From assembly GCA_050740455.1 (NCBI GenBank), contig JBOIDF010000008.1:1-64000 (forward strand): a DNA stretch of 64,000 nt. Reading direction: 5' to 3'. This document shows positions 51,332 to 60,797 of this stretch, piece after piece. Below the pieces are notes generated by a model, which worked only from the letters and a program-made list of their open reading frames with translations, did not search any database and was not told the DNA's origin. Each line of letters opens with the position of its first letter. Position 1 is the first letter of the stretch. Both the position numbers and the translations under genes were made by a program. The DNA comes from USCg-Taylor sp050740455. Lineage in GTDB: Bacteria > Pseudomonadota > Gammaproteobacteria > JACCXJ01.

Positions 51332-51747
51332 AGGAGTCAACCGGGTAGTCGCTGTGTCGATGCGATGCAGAGGAAAGTCCGGGCTCCAAGGGCAGGGTGC
51401 CAGGTAACGCCTGGGGAGTGCGAACTCACGGAAAGTGCCACAGAGAAAAGACCGCCAACCCCCGGCGGGCAAGCCGGTAACGGTTCGGCCGATCGGGGCG
51501 GCAAGGGTGAAAAGGTGCGGTAAGAGCGCACCGCGCCGGCTAACGCCGGTGGCAGGGTAAACCCCACCTGGAGCAAGGCCAAATAGGGGAGCGAGCCTCC
51601 ACCATGAGGGGTGGCGACACGTGGCCCGCGTGGGCTCCCGGGTAGGTCGCTAGAGGTGCATGGTGACATGCATCCAAGATAAATGACTGCCCCGCTGAGG
51701 CCGTTTTGTGCCGCGGCGGACAGAACCCGGCTTACAGGTTGACTCCT
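51332..51747 (+). ncRNA. rnpB: RNase P RNA
   Basis: Catalytic RNA of RNase P, about 416 nt, type A. Ends pair through AGGAGTCAACC (51332-51342) and GGTTGACTCCT (51737-51747). Conserved regions are clear: GAGGAAAGTCCGGGCTCC at about 51370, a GGCAAGCCGGTAA block, AGATAAATGACTGCCCC near 51680, and ACAGAACCCGGCTTA at 51720-51735. It follows rsmI directly. No convincing intrinsic terminator follows. Confidence 0.96.
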
Positions 51748-51988
51748 GCTTTCTCAGTCCCTTGTATCGAGGGAGCCACGGGCACTGGCTGCTTAGGTTT
51801 CCTGGGGTTGCCGATGTCTACGCAGTACCACACGATAATCTTAACTAGCGACATTAATTATCTAAGCTAATCGCACCATTCGGAACCATCTTTAGGCGCC
51901 GTGAAACTGGCCGTTCCGGCCGTCGTGCCGCGAAAATATAAGTCCCTGTTCAAGAAGCGACTTTCAGACGCTGGTGGTGAATGATTTC
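51748..51988 (+). other. Gap between rnpB and the mra promoter
   Basis: A stretch of 240 bp with no gene. It has a small TCCCT/AGGGA hairpin after rnpB and AT-rich patches (ATTAATTATCTAAGCTAAT) but no feature I can name. Confidence 0.4.
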
Positions 51989-52017
51989 TTGACATCTCGC
52001 GGCTGGGTTCTTATAGT
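51989..52017 (+). promoter_or_regulatory. Sigma70 promoter of the division/cell-wall cluster
   Basis: TTGACA at 51989-51994, 17-bp spacer, TATAGT at 52012-52017: near-consensus. It should start transcription near 52024, right at the first MraZ box. Confidence 0.85.
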
Positions 52018-52023
52018 TCGTCT

Positions 52024-52049
52024 GTGGGGAAACGTGGGGAAATGTGGAT
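52024..52049 (+). promoter_or_regulatory. MraZ operator: three GTGG boxes with 10-bp period
   Basis: GTGGGG at 52024 and 52034 and GTGGAT at 52044, one helical turn apart, between the promoter and mraZ. Such repeats are the known MraZ binding pattern; MraZ should repress its own operon here. Confidence 0.8.
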
Positions 52050-52060
52050 CCTTACTATCC

Positions 52061-52531
52061 ATGGGCAAGGTGTCGTTTCAGGGGATCAATGCGCTGAGTC
52101 TCGATGCCAAGGGGCGTCTGGCGATTCCAAGCGGCTATCGGGAACAAATAGCGACCGTGTGTGGCAACTCGCTTGTGCTTACCCTTAGCCCGTATGATCC
52201 CTGCCTGTGGTTATATCCCGTGAAGGAATGGGAAGCCATCGACGTAAAATTGCAGCAACTTTCTGATTTCGATAAGCAAAGCAGACGCACGAAGCAAATG
52301 ATGCGGGGTTATGCAAGCTCCTGTGTACTCGATGCGCAGGGCAGGATCCGCATTCCCGAGTCGCTGCGGGAGTTCGCAAACCTCGTGAAATATATTACCT
52401 TTTTAGGTCAGGGCAATCGCTGCGAGCTATGGGATGCCGACGCCTGGGTAGGACAGCGGGATGAATGGCGATCCGACATTGGGCGCGGTGTCGGAACGGC
52501 GTCGGAGGCGTTGCGCGATTTAGCGTTGTAG
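52061..52531 (+). CDS. mraZ: Transcriptional regulator MraZ
   Basis: AbrB-like DNA-binding protein that represses the dcw cluster. 156 residues with two MraZ repeats: SFQGINALSLDAKGRLAIPS and CVLDAQGRIRIPESLREFA. The upstream frame to 51974 contains the operator and is untranslated leader. Confidence 0.96.
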   Translation: MGKVSFQGINALSLDAKGRLAIPSGYREQIATVCGNSLVLTLSPYDPCLWLYPVKEWEAIDVKLQQLSDFDKQSRRTKQMMRGYASSCVLDAQGRIRIPESLREFANLVKYITFLGQGNRCELWDADAWVGQRDEWRSDIGRGVGTASEALRDLAL

Positions 52532-52535
52532 GCGC

Positions 52536-53474
52536 GTGCAGGGTACCGGAGGCTCCCATACCCCGGTATTGGTGAACGAGGTTGTGAAGCTCCTCGTTCT
52601 CCACGACGCGGGCTTGTATATTGACTGTACGTTCGGGCGAGGTGGACATGCACGCGCAATTTTGCAGCGCCTGGGGCGGCGAGGACGCCTGGTCGTGAGC
52701 GATCGTGATCCGGCGGCCATATTAGCGGCGGAACAGTTCGCGGCCGGGGATCCTCGAGTCGAGGTGGCCCGAGGCTCGTTCGCGCTACTGGAGCGACTCG
52801 CACACGCTGCGGCGATCGCCGGCCAGGTCGATGGGATTCTGTTCGACCTCGGTGTTTCTTCGGCGCAGTTGGATGATTCCCGGCGCGGTTTTAGCTTCGG
52901 CCACGATGGTCCACTCGACATGCGCATGGACAATGAATCCGGTTTTACGGCCGCGCAATGGATCGCGGCCGTGTCCACTCGGGAACTGGCGGAGGTTTTT
53001 CGTGCATATGGCGAAGAACGGTTTGCAACCAGAATCGCGCGTGCCATCGTGAGAGAACAAGCCCTTGCGCCAATCACGACGACTAAGCGTCTGGCGGAAA
53101 TCGTCGCCCGCGCGAAACCGGTGTGGGAAAAAAATCTGCATCCGGCCACACGCTGCTTTCAAGCGCTACGGATTGTTATTAATGACGATCTCGATGAGCT
53201 TAAGCTCGGCCTTCGGCAGGCGGCAAAGGTATTGCGTAGCGGCGGACGCCTCGTAGTAATAAGTTTCCATTCGTTGGAAGACCGTATCGTAAAGCGATTT
53301 ATACGTGACGAATCGCAGGGACGGTCCACCCCTCGGAGCTTACCGCCGCGTGTCGCTGCGGAAGGTCTGACCTTAAAACAGGTGTGTGGTCCGATGAAAC
53401 CCACAGTCGAGGAGATCGGCCGCAATCCGCGGGCGCGAAGCGCGATCTTGCGGGTGGCGGAGAAGCTCCCATGA
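52536..53474 (+). CDS. rsmH: 16S rRNA (cytosine(1402)-N4)-methyltransferase
   Basis: Methylates N4 of C1402, the same nucleotide as RsmI. 312 residues: GSHTPVLVNEVVKLL, YIDCTFGRGGHARAIL (SAM site), ILFDLGVSSAQLDDSRRGFS, PLDMRMDN and VVISFHSLEDRIVKRF. GTG start 4 bp after mraZ. Confidence 0.97.
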   Translation: MQGTGGSHTPVLVNEVVKLLVLHDAGLYIDCTFGRGGHARAILQRLGRRGRLVVSDRDPAAILAAEQFAAGDPRVEVARGSFALLERLAHAAAIAGQVDGILFDLGVSSAQLDDSRRGFSFGHDGPLDMRMDNESGFTAAQWIAAVSTRELAEVFRAYGEERFATRIARAIVREQALAPITTTKRLAEIVARAKPVWEKNLHPATRCFQALRIVINDDLDELKLGLRQAAKVLRSGGRLVVISFHSLEDRIVKRFIRDESQGRSTPRSLPPRVAAEGLTLKQVCGPMKPTVEEIGRNPRARSAILRVAEKLP

Positions 53475-53734
53475 CGCGGATCTTGTGCCCTTTGCTGGTG
53501 GGTTTGGTAGTTATCACCGCCCTGGCAATCACCATGACCCGGCATCAAAGCAGAAAGTTGTTTGTCGAACTGCAAGCGCTCGAGCAGAGGCGTGACGCCA
53601 TGAATGATGAATGGGGGCGGTTGCAATTGGAGCAGGCCACCTTGGGGACGCACGGACGTATCGAAGAGCGCGCGCGCAGCGCGCTGAACATGACGATGCC
53701 GTCCGTCGCGGACGTGATCATCGTGACCGAGTGA
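53471..53734 (+). CDS. ftsL: Cell division protein FtsL
   Basis: Small bitopic division protein that forms the FtsQLB complex. 87 residues: membrane helix CPLLVGLVVITALAITM then a coiled coil (HQSRKLFVELQALEQRRDAM) and the hallmark RIEERARSALNM. Overlaps rsmH (ATGA) and ftsI. Confidence 0.93.
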   Translation: MTRILCPLLVGLVVITALAITMTRHQSRKLFVELQALEQRRDAMNDEWGRLQLEQATLGTHGRIEERARSALNMTMPSVADVIIVTE

Positions 53735-55476
53735 TGGTCCGGCGCAAGCAGCTGTTTTTCGACGGTCGACGGCGATTCGTCGTCAGCGCATTCGTGGTGG
53801 GCGCGGCGCTACTCGTTTGGCGGGCAGTCTATCTTCAACTCGCCGAAACCGATGTGCTTCAGGGACACGGGGCGGATCGCTATCTTCGAACCGTTGAATT
53901 ACCGGCGCATCGGGGGACGATCACCGATCGGCATAACGAGCCGCTGGCAGTCAGTACCCCGGTAAGCTCGGTGGGCGTTATTCCTTCCAAACTCACGCAA
54001 GTGCGCGGCCGCTGGCCCGCACTCGCGCGGGCGCTCGGGATTTCAGCTCAAGAGTTGTCGGCGTTCGTACAATCGCGGCTGGAGCGCCGCTTCGTTTTAC
54101 TTAGAAGACACGTTCCCCCCGAGCTTGCCGAGGAGGTGATGCGGCTTGATATCGACGGGGTGGAGCTCCGCCAAGAAGTACATCGGTATTATCCGGCGGG
54201 GGAGGTGACGGCACACTGTGTCGGGTTTACCGATATCGATGATAAGGGGCAGGAAGGTATCGAGCTTGCCTACGACGAACACTTACGGGGTGTCTCCGGC
54301 TCAAAACGCGTGATCCAGGACTTGATCGGGCATGTCGTTGAAAACGTGGAAAGCGTGCGCGCGCCGCAACCGGGCCATGATCTGGCGCTGAGCATCGATA
54401 AGCGCATTCAATACGTGGCCTACCGCGAGCTCAAGGCCGCCGTACGCGAGCACCAAGCCCGGGCGGGTTCAATGGTGGTGCTCGACACCCAAACCGGAGA
54501 AGTGCTCGCCGCGGTCAATCAACCCTCCTACAACCCGAATAACCGGAAGCAGTTACGGGCCGGTTATTTTCGCAACCGGGCGCTCACGGACACCTTCGAA
54601 CCCGGCTCGACGATCAAGCCCTTCACCATTGCTACCGCTTTAGAGTCGGGGGCGATCGGCGTCAAGACCATGATCGATACCCGTCCGGGAACCCTGCGGG
54701 TTGGGCGGCATACCGTACGCGATTTGCACGATTACGGTCTGCTCGATGTGACCGGCATCATTAGCAAATCAAGTAATGTAGGCATCACCAAAATCGCATT
54801 ATCGTTAGAACCCGGGCAGCTTTGGGGGATGCTCGCGCGGCTGGGATTCGGCGTCGCGACGGGCTCCGGTTTCCCGGGGGAGGCAGCCGGGCGCCTACAA
54901 CATTATGCTGCATGGCGCACGATCGATCAGGCGACGCTAGGATTCGGGTACGGCCTCTCGGTCACGGCATTGCAACTCGCAAAAGCCTACCTGGCCTTCG
55001 CGAATGACGGGATGGTGCTACCGGTAAGCCTGACGCGGTTGCCGGAGCGGCACGGCGGACGGCGCGTGATGAGTCGTTTAAGCGCGCAAACGGTGCGCGG
55101 CATGCTGGAGGCGGCCGTGCGCCAAGGCACCGGCGCGTTGGCGCGCATCACCGGCTACCGCGTCGCGGGCAAGACTGGGACCGTGCACAAACCGGCCCCT
55201 GGGGGAGGTTATGCCGAGGACCGATATGTATCCCTGTTTGCTGGAATGATCCCGGCCAGCCGGCCGCGGCTGATAGCGGTCATAATGATCGATGAACCGG
55301 CCAGAGGCGAGCATTTCGGCGGACAAGTCGCCGCGCCGGTATTTGCAAGGGTGATGCGTGATACGACCCGCTTGCTCGACATACCGCCCGATGACATTGC
55401 CCCCTTGCTTCCCCAGAATGAGCAGTTTCTCACCCGCGTTCATACGCCGGATTTATCACCCGTGATCCGTCCATGA
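53734..55476 (+). CDS. ftsI: Division-specific peptidoglycan transpeptidase FtsI (PBP3)
   Basis: Septal D,D-transpeptidase. 580 residues: one N-terminal anchor (FVVSAFVVGAALLVWRAVYL), a pedestal domain, and the penicillin-binding domain with the nucleophile Ser292 in GSTIKPF, SKSSNVG and KTGTVHK. ATG at 53734 overlaps the ftsL stop; the frame runs back inside ftsL but is not used. Confidence 0.97.
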   Translation: MVRRKQLFFDGRRRFVVSAFVVGAALLVWRAVYLQLAETDVLQGHGADRYLRTVELPAHRGTITDRHNEPLAVSTPVSSVGVIPSKLTQVRGRWPALARALGISAQELSAFVQSRLERRFVLLRRHVPPELAEEVMRLDIDGVELRQEVHRYYPAGEVTAHCVGFTDIDDKGQEGIELAYDEHLRGVSGSKRVIQDLIGHVVENVESVRAPQPGHDLALSIDKRIQYVAYRELKAAVREHQARAGSMVVLDTQTGEVLAAVNQPSYNPNNRKQLRAGYFRNRALTDTFEPGSTIKPFTIATALESGAIGVKTMIDTRPGTLRVGRHTVRDLHDYGLLDVTGIISKSSNVGITKIALSLEPGQLWGMLARLGFGVATGSGFPGEAAGRLQHYAAWRTIDQATLGFGYGLSVTALQLAKAYLAFANDGMVLPVSLTRLPERHGGRRVMSRLSAQTVRGMLEAAVRQGTGALARITGYRVAGKTGTVHKPAPGGGYAEDRYVSLFAGMIPASRPRLIAVIMIDEPARGEHFGGQVAAPVFARVMRDTTRLLDIPPDDIAPLLPQNEQFLTRVHTPDLSPVIRP

Positions 55477-56990
55477 ACGCTCTCGCGCAACAACCCGCTC
55501 GAGTCCTCAGTTGCCTCCTGGATGGATTTGGCCAGGTAGCGCCGCCGCAAGACCGGTTCATCCGGGAACTGTGTACGGATAGCCGCTTGGCACGCGGGGG
55601 TGACTTGTTTTTAGCCTATCCAGGCGTTACTCAGCATGGCGGTGATCATATGCGGGAGGCGATACGCGCGGGGGCTGTCGCCATCGCCTTGGATGCCGCC
55701 TACGATCGCCCTACACTGTCCGCCGAGCCGATTCCAATCGTGCGGGTGCCGCGGCTACGCTTATGCGTCGGGGAGATTGCCGCGCGTTTCTACGCTCATC
55801 CCTCTCGGCATCTCTTGGCGATCGGGGTGACGGGCACGAACGGCAAATCCTCCGTGACACACACGATCGCCCGCGTGCTCGATAGCGCTGGGAATGTCGG
55901 CCCGTGCGGTGTCGTGGGCACCCTGGGTTGGGGCCGGGTGGACGATCTCACGCCCGCGACCCACACCACGCCGGATGCGGTGACGATGCAGCGTCAGCTC
56001 GCCGACCTGCGCGCTCGGCGAGCGCGCTCGGTTGTCTTGGAAGTGTCCTCGCACGGTTTAGATCAAGGGCGCGTCGCGGGCGTCGAGTTTGCCATTGCGG
56101 TGTTTACCAACCTCAGTCGCGATCACCTCGATTACCACGGCGACATGGCTGCTTACGGCGAGGCGAAGAAGTTGCTCTTTCAATGGCCGCGGTTGCGGGC
56201 GGTGGTGCTGAATCTCGATGATTCTTATTGCCAGGGGATTTCCGCGGTCCTAGCGCCCGACGTTCGTGTGTTCGGTTATACCCTAAATGATACGCAATTG
56301 CCGGTGAACGAGTGTATCGTGGGTAGCGCTCTCAAGCTGTACGATCGAGGCTTGTCGCTTCGCGTCGGGGTAGGAGGACAAACCGCCGAGATCGAGAGCC
56401 CGCTTTTGGGACGGCTCAACGCCTACAATCTACTCGCCTCCCTCGGCGCGTTGCTGGCGGCCGGTGTAGCACTTGAGCGAGCGGCCGAGGGGCTCGCATC
56501 GGTGGGGCCGGTTCCCGGGCGGATGGAGCGCTTCTCCGCCGGTGGTGGATCGCCCCTCGTTGTTGTCGACTACGCCCATACACCGGATGGTTTGCAGCAA
56601 GCGCTGACCGCTCTGCGCCAGTTACGATCCGGAAAGCTATTTTGTATTTTCGGTTGTGGCGGGGAACGGGATGCCGGAAAACGGCCGCTCATGGGGAGAA
56701 TCGCCGAAGCCCTGGCCGATCGTGTGATCCTGACGACCGACAACCCGCGGCGCGAGGATCCGGCGGCAATCGTTAAGGATATCCTGGGCGGCATGATTGA
56801 TCCGGCGCGGGTGCGCAGCGAGCCGGACCGGGCGCGCGCGATCGCCTCTACCATTGAGCAGGCGACTGAAAACGATACGGTATTGATCGCCGGTAAAGGC
56901 CATGAAGACTATCAAGACAACGGCGGGGTGCGCAGTCCGTATAGCGACCGCCAGGTGGTAAAGCAACTTCTGCGCGGGCCCAAACCGTGA
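55473..56990 (+). CDS. murE: UDP-MurNAc-tripeptide ligase (meso-DAP adding)
   Basis: Adds the third residue to the stem peptide. 505 residues: ATP loop GVTGTNGKSSVTHTIA, NLSRDHLDYHGDM, VDYAHTPDGLQQAL and the DNPRREDP motif, whose DNPR indicates meso-diaminopimelate as substrate. Overlaps its neighbours by 4 bp on each side. Confidence 0.97.
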   Translation: MNALAQQPARVLSCLLDGFGQVAPPQDRFIRELCTDSRLARGGDLFLAYPGVTQHGGDHMREAIRAGAVAIALDAAYDRPTLSAEPIPIVRVPRLRLCVGEIAARFYAHPSRHLLAIGVTGTNGKSSVTHTIARVLDSAGNVGPCGVVGTLGWGRVDDLTPATHTTPDAVTMQRQLADLRARRARSVVLEVSSHGLDQGRVAGVEFAIAVFTNLSRDHLDYHGDMAAYGEAKKLLFQWPRLRAVVLNLDDSYCQGISAVLAPDVRVFGYTLNDTQLPVNECIVGSALKLYDRGLSLRVGVGGQTAEIESPLLGRLNAYNLLASLGALLAAGVALERAAEGLASVGPVPGRMERFSAGGGSPLVVVDYAHTPDGLQQALTALRQLRSGKLFCIFGCGGERDAGKRPLMGRIAEALADRVILTTDNPRREDPAAIVKDILGGMIDPARVRSEPDRARAIASTIEQATENDTVLIAGKGHEDYQDNGGVRSPYSDRQVVKQLLRGPKP

Positions 56991-58342
56991 TTCGTATGCG
57001 CCTCTCCGATTTGACGGGTGTTTTGGGCGCGGAGCGCCACGGGAGGGATATCGAGTTCAGCGGTTGCACGACGGACTCTCGGAACCTATCTCCCGAGGCC
57101 TTATTCGTTGCGTTGCGCGGGCCTCACTTCGACGGCCATGACTTCGTGGACGCGGTTTTCGAGCGGGGAGCGGCCGCGGCCGTGATCGAGCATCCGATCG
57201 GCGGGGAGCGGCCCAGTTTAGTAGTCCCCGACACGCGCCGGGCGCTCGGGCTAATCGCGGCGCATTGGCGCCGGCGTTTCCGGCTTCCGCTCGTTGCCGT
57301 AACCGGTAGCAACGGCAAGACCACGGTGAAAGAGATGTTGGTGGCGATCCTCTCGCGTTGTGCTCGGGTGCTCGGGACGCAGGGCAACCTGAATAACGAT
57401 ATCGGCGTGCCCGTAACGCTGTTCAAACTCGATGAGCGATACGCGTACGCCGTGATCGAAATGGGCGCCAACCACCCCGGTGAGATCGCCGCGTTATGCG
57501 AGCTCGCGCAGCCCTCGGTGGCGGTGGTTACCCAATGTAGCCCGGCTCATTTGAAAGGGTTCGGTTCGATAGAAGGCGTGGCGCGCGCGAAGGGAGAAAT
57601 CTTTACCCAACTGGGACCCGGGGATACGGCTGTCATTAACGCCGACGATCCCTATGCCGGGCTATGGCGCACGCTCGCGGGTGGCTGCCGACAACTGAGC
57701 TTCGGTTTCGACGCCTCGGCGGATGTCACGGCCACCGTGGTTGATACCGTCAGCGTGCTGGACGGGAGCCGGCTCCGCCTGCATACCCCGGCGGGGTCTA
57801 TTGAGATCCATATCCAACTATTGGGGCGGCATAATATCAGCAACGCCTTGGCGGCGGCCGCGAGCGCGTTGGCTCTTGGAATCGATCTCGGAGACATCGC
57901 CGCGGGCTTGCAGTCGATGCGCGCCGTGCAAGGCCGATTGCAGCCGCGCGCCGGCCGCCGTGGAACGCGGGTTTTCGACGATAGTTACAACGCCAATCCG
58001 GGTTCGCTCAAAGCGGCCCTCGAGTTCTTGGCGAGCTGCCCCGGGGAGCCATGGCTGGTGCTCGGTGATATGGGAGAGCTCGGCCCCGAGGCCGCGGGTT
58101 ACCATCACCAGGCGGGCGTATTGGCACGCCACCTCGGGATACAGCGCTTATACGCGACCGGCGATCTGGCGCGCGCGAGCGTGGACGGATTCGGGCCGGG
58201 CGGGCGGTATTTCTCGACTGTCGATACGCTCGTTGAATCCTTGGGCGGCGATCTCCATCCACGGGTCACCGTACTAGTGAAGGGTTCGCGTTCGATGCGC
58301 ATGGAACGGGTGGTGGGCTTTCTGCAGCAGGAAGGGGAATAG
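56987..58342 (+). CDS. murF: UDP-MurNAc-tripeptide-D-Ala-D-Ala ligase
   Basis: Adds D-Ala-D-Ala to make the pentapeptide. 451 residues: VAVTGSNGKTTVKEMLVAIL, GNLNNDIGVPVTL, VIEMGANHPGEIA, DDSYNANPGSLKAAL and LGDMGELG. GTG start inside the murE stop. Confidence 0.97.
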   Translation: MIRMRLSDLTGVLGAERHGRDIEFSGCTTDSRNLSPEALFVALRGPHFDGHDFVDAVFERGAAAAVIEHPIGGERPSLVVPDTRRALGLIAAHWRRRFRLPLVAVTGSNGKTTVKEMLVAILSRCARVLGTQGNLNNDIGVPVTLFKLDERYAYAVIEMGANHPGEIAALCELAQPSVAVVTQCSPAHLKGFGSIEGVARAKGEIFTQLGPGDTAVINADDPYAGLWRTLAGGCRQLSFGFDASADVTATVVDTVSVLDGSRLRLHTPAGSIEIHIQLLGRHNISNALAAAASALALGIDLGDIAAGLQSMRAVQGRLQPRAGRRGTRVFDDSYNANPGSLKAALEFLASCPGEPWLVLGDMGELGPEAAGYHHQAGVLARHLGIQRLYATGDLARASVDGFGPGGRYFSTVDTLVESLGGDLHPRVTVLVKGSRSMRMERVVGFLQQEGE

Positions 58343-58344
58343 GC

Positions 58345-59427
58345 GTGCTCCTCTATCTCAGCGAATTTCTGGCGGAGCTCAATAGTGGGTTCCGCGTTTT
58401 CCAATACCTGACCTTGCGCACCATCCTCGGTGTTCTGACCGCGCTCGTAATCTCGCTGGTAGTCGGGCCGTTCATGATCAGGCGTTTGACGCACCACCAG
58501 ATCGGCCAAAGCGTGCGTGACGATGGCCCGCAAAGCCATCTGGCGAAATCGGGCACACCCACGATGGGCGGGTTACTCATTTTGACCTCCATCGTGGCCA
58601 GCACTTTATTATGGTCGAATTTGGATAATCGGTTTACGTGGGTTGCTCTCATCGTGACCATGTTGTTCGGAACCATCGGCTGGGTGGATGACTACCGCAA
58701 GGTGGTAAAACGCCAATCGACGGGTCTCTCGGCGCGAGAAAAATTTCTCTGGCAATCGTGCGCGGGTCTCGGTGCCGCGCTATTTCTCTATCTTACCGCG
58801 GGCTCCCCCACGGAAACGCAGTTAATCGTACCGTTCGTCAAGGCCGTGGTGATCGATCTCGGCTGGTTTTTCGTGCTGTTCAGTTATTTCGTCATCGTGG
58901 GAACCAGCAATGCCGTGAATCTTACCGATGGCCTGGATGGTTTAGCGATACTCCCCACGGTGGTGGTAGCCAGTGCCTTGGCGATATTCGCATACGTTGC
59001 CGGGAACGTGAAAATTTCCACTTACCTGGGCGTGCCCTACGTGCCCGGGGTGGGCGAGCTTAGTGTTTTCTGCGGCGCGATCACGGGCGCCGGCCTTGGG
59101 TTTCTCTGGTTTAACGCCTATCCGGCTCAGGTGTTCATGGGTGATATCGGGGCGCTGGCCCTCGGCGCCGCCTTGGGTATCGTCGCGGTGCTGGTGAGGC
59201 AAGAACTGGTGTTGCTGATCATGGGTGGGGTGTTTGTGATGGAGACCGTCTCGGTGATTCTGCAGGTGTCGTCTTTTAAGCTTACCGGCAAACGCATCTT
59301 CAACATGGCCCCCTTGCACCATCACTTCGAGCTTAAAGGGTGGCCCGAACCAAGGGTGATCGTCCGGTTTTGGATCATCACCGTGATCCTGGTGCTGGTG
59401 GGGCTCTCCAGCCTCAAGATCCGCTAG
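58345..59427 (+). CDS. mraY: Phospho-MurNAc-pentapeptide transferase MraY
   Basis: Ten-helix membrane enzyme that makes lipid I. 360 residues: SGTPTMGGLLILTS, WVDDYRKVVK (metal-binding aspartates), NAVNLTDGLDGLA, FMGDIGALALGAALG and APLHHHFELKGWPEP. GTG start, 2 bp after murF. Confidence 0.97.
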   Translation: MLLYLSEFLAELNSGFRVFQYLTLRTILGVLTALVISLVVGPFMIRRLTHHQIGQSVRDDGPQSHLAKSGTPTMGGLLILTSIVASTLLWSNLDNRFTWVALIVTMLFGTIGWVDDYRKVVKRQSTGLSAREKFLWQSCAGLGAALFLYLTAGSPTETQLIVPFVKAVVIDLGWFFVLFSYFVIVGTSNAVNLTDGLDGLAILPTVVVASALAIFAYVAGNVKISTYLGVPYVPGVGELSVFCGAITGAGLGFLWFNAYPAQVFMGDIGALALGAALGIVAVLVRQELVLLIMGGVFVMETVSVILQVSSFKLTGKRIFNMAPLHHHFELKGWPEPRVIVRFWIITVILVLVGLSSLKIR

Positions 59428-59429
59428 TC

Positions 59430-60797
59430 ATGGGAGTCTCAATGGCGACTCACGAAGTAACGCAGGCCGTCGACACCGTCATCGTGGGTCTGGGGCTGAC
59501 AGGTTTGTCCATAGCGCGTTTTCTCGCCAGCCGCGGTGTGCCGTTTGCCGTTACTGACAACCGTGAAAACCCGCCCGAGTCGAGCGCATTTAAACGCGAA
59601 TTTCCGCACGTACCACTCGCTCTTGGCGGGTTTGATGAGAGCCTGTGCACACAAGCGCAGCGGTTGTTCGTGAGCCCAGGGGTGGCGCCGCGCGAGCCGA
59701 TCATCCAAACAGCCCGCGCGCGCGGTATCGAGATTACCGGCGATATCGAGCTGTTTGCGCGCCACAGGTGCGCCCCAATCGTCGCGATCACCGGCACCAA
59801 CGGTAAGAGCACGGTAACCTCGCTGGTCGCCGCGATGGCGGAGGTGAGCGGATTGGAGGCGCGCTCCGGCGGCAACCTTGGCACGCCGGCATTGGCCTTG
59901 ATCGACGATACGGAGCCCGATGTCTATGTGCTCGAGCTTTCGAGCTTTCAACTGGAGACAAGCGAGTCGCTCACCCCCGAGGCCGCCGTGGTGCTTAACC
60001 TGACACCCGACCACATGGATCGTTATGCCTCGTTGGATGACTACGCCGGTGCCAAACAACGTATCTACCGCGGCACGGGTGTGATGGTCATCAATGAGGA
60101 TGATGAACGCGTCGCCGCGATGAGGGCGGCGGGCCGGCGCGTGATCGGTTTCAGCCTCGGGATCCCGCGCGGGGACGGGTTCGGGGTTCGGGAGCGCCAG
60201 GACGAGCCTTGGCTGGCGCAAGGTGGCGATGAATTGTTGCCGGCGTCCGCGCTGCGGATCCGCGGGCGGCATAATATCGCGAACGCGCTTGCAGCTTTGG
60301 CGCTAGGGACCGCGATAAGCTTGCCGAGGCAGGGCATGCTCAAGGCGTTGCGGGAGTTTCGCGGTTTACCGCACCGGTGTGAATGGGTCGCGCGGCTTGG
60401 CGATATCGATTGGTATAACGACTCCAAGGGCACCAACGTGGGCGCCACCTGTGCCGCGATTCGCGGGTTGGGCGCCACGCGGCCCTTGGTGTTGATCGCG
60501 GGGGGCGATGGCAAAGGCGCAGACTTTCGGCCGCTCTCGGATGCGGTATCCGGACACGTGCGGGCGATAGTGATCATGGGGCGCGACGCCCCGCGCATCA
60601 AGTCCGCGCTTGCCGATGCGGTGCCCCTGCTGGAAGCCAAGGATATGCAGGAGGCGGTGTCCCAGGCGGCGCAACTCGCGATTCCAGGCGATGCCGTCCT
60701 GCTGTCGCCCGCGTGCGCAAGCCTCGACATGTTTCGTAGCTATGCCGAGCGCGGAGACGTGTTTATGCGCGCCGTGAGCGGGCTGGTAGCACAGTGA
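59430..60797 (+). CDS. murD: UDP-MurNAc-L-alanine:D-glutamate ligase
   Basis: Adds D-glutamate. 455 residues: VIVGLGLTGLSIARFLAS, AITGTNGKSTVTSLVAAM, GGNLGTPAL, LELSSFQLE, LNLTPDHMDRY and YNDSKGTNVGATCAAI. ATG at 59442 is an alternative start. Overlaps ftsW by 4 bp. Confidence 0.97.
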   Translation: MGVSMATHEVTQAVDTVIVGLGLTGLSIARFLASRGVPFAVTDNRENPPESSAFKREFPHVPLALGGFDESLCTQAQRLFVSPGVAPREPIIQTARARGIEITGDIELFARHRCAPIVAITGTNGKSTVTSLVAAMAEVSGLEARSGGNLGTPALALIDDTEPDVYVLELSSFQLETSESLTPEAAVVLNLTPDHMDRYASLDDYAGAKQRIYRGTGVMVINEDDERVAAMRAAGRRVIGFSLGIPRGDGFGVRERQDEPWLAQGGDELLPASALRIRGRHNIANALAALALGTAISLPRQGMLKALREFRGLPHRCEWVARLGDIDWYNDSKGTNVGATCAAIRGLGATRPLVLIAGGDGKGADFRPLSDAVSGHVRAIVIMGRDAPRIKSALADAVPLLEAKDMQEAVSQAAQLAIPGDAVLLSPACASLDMFRSYAERGDVFMRAVSGLVAQ

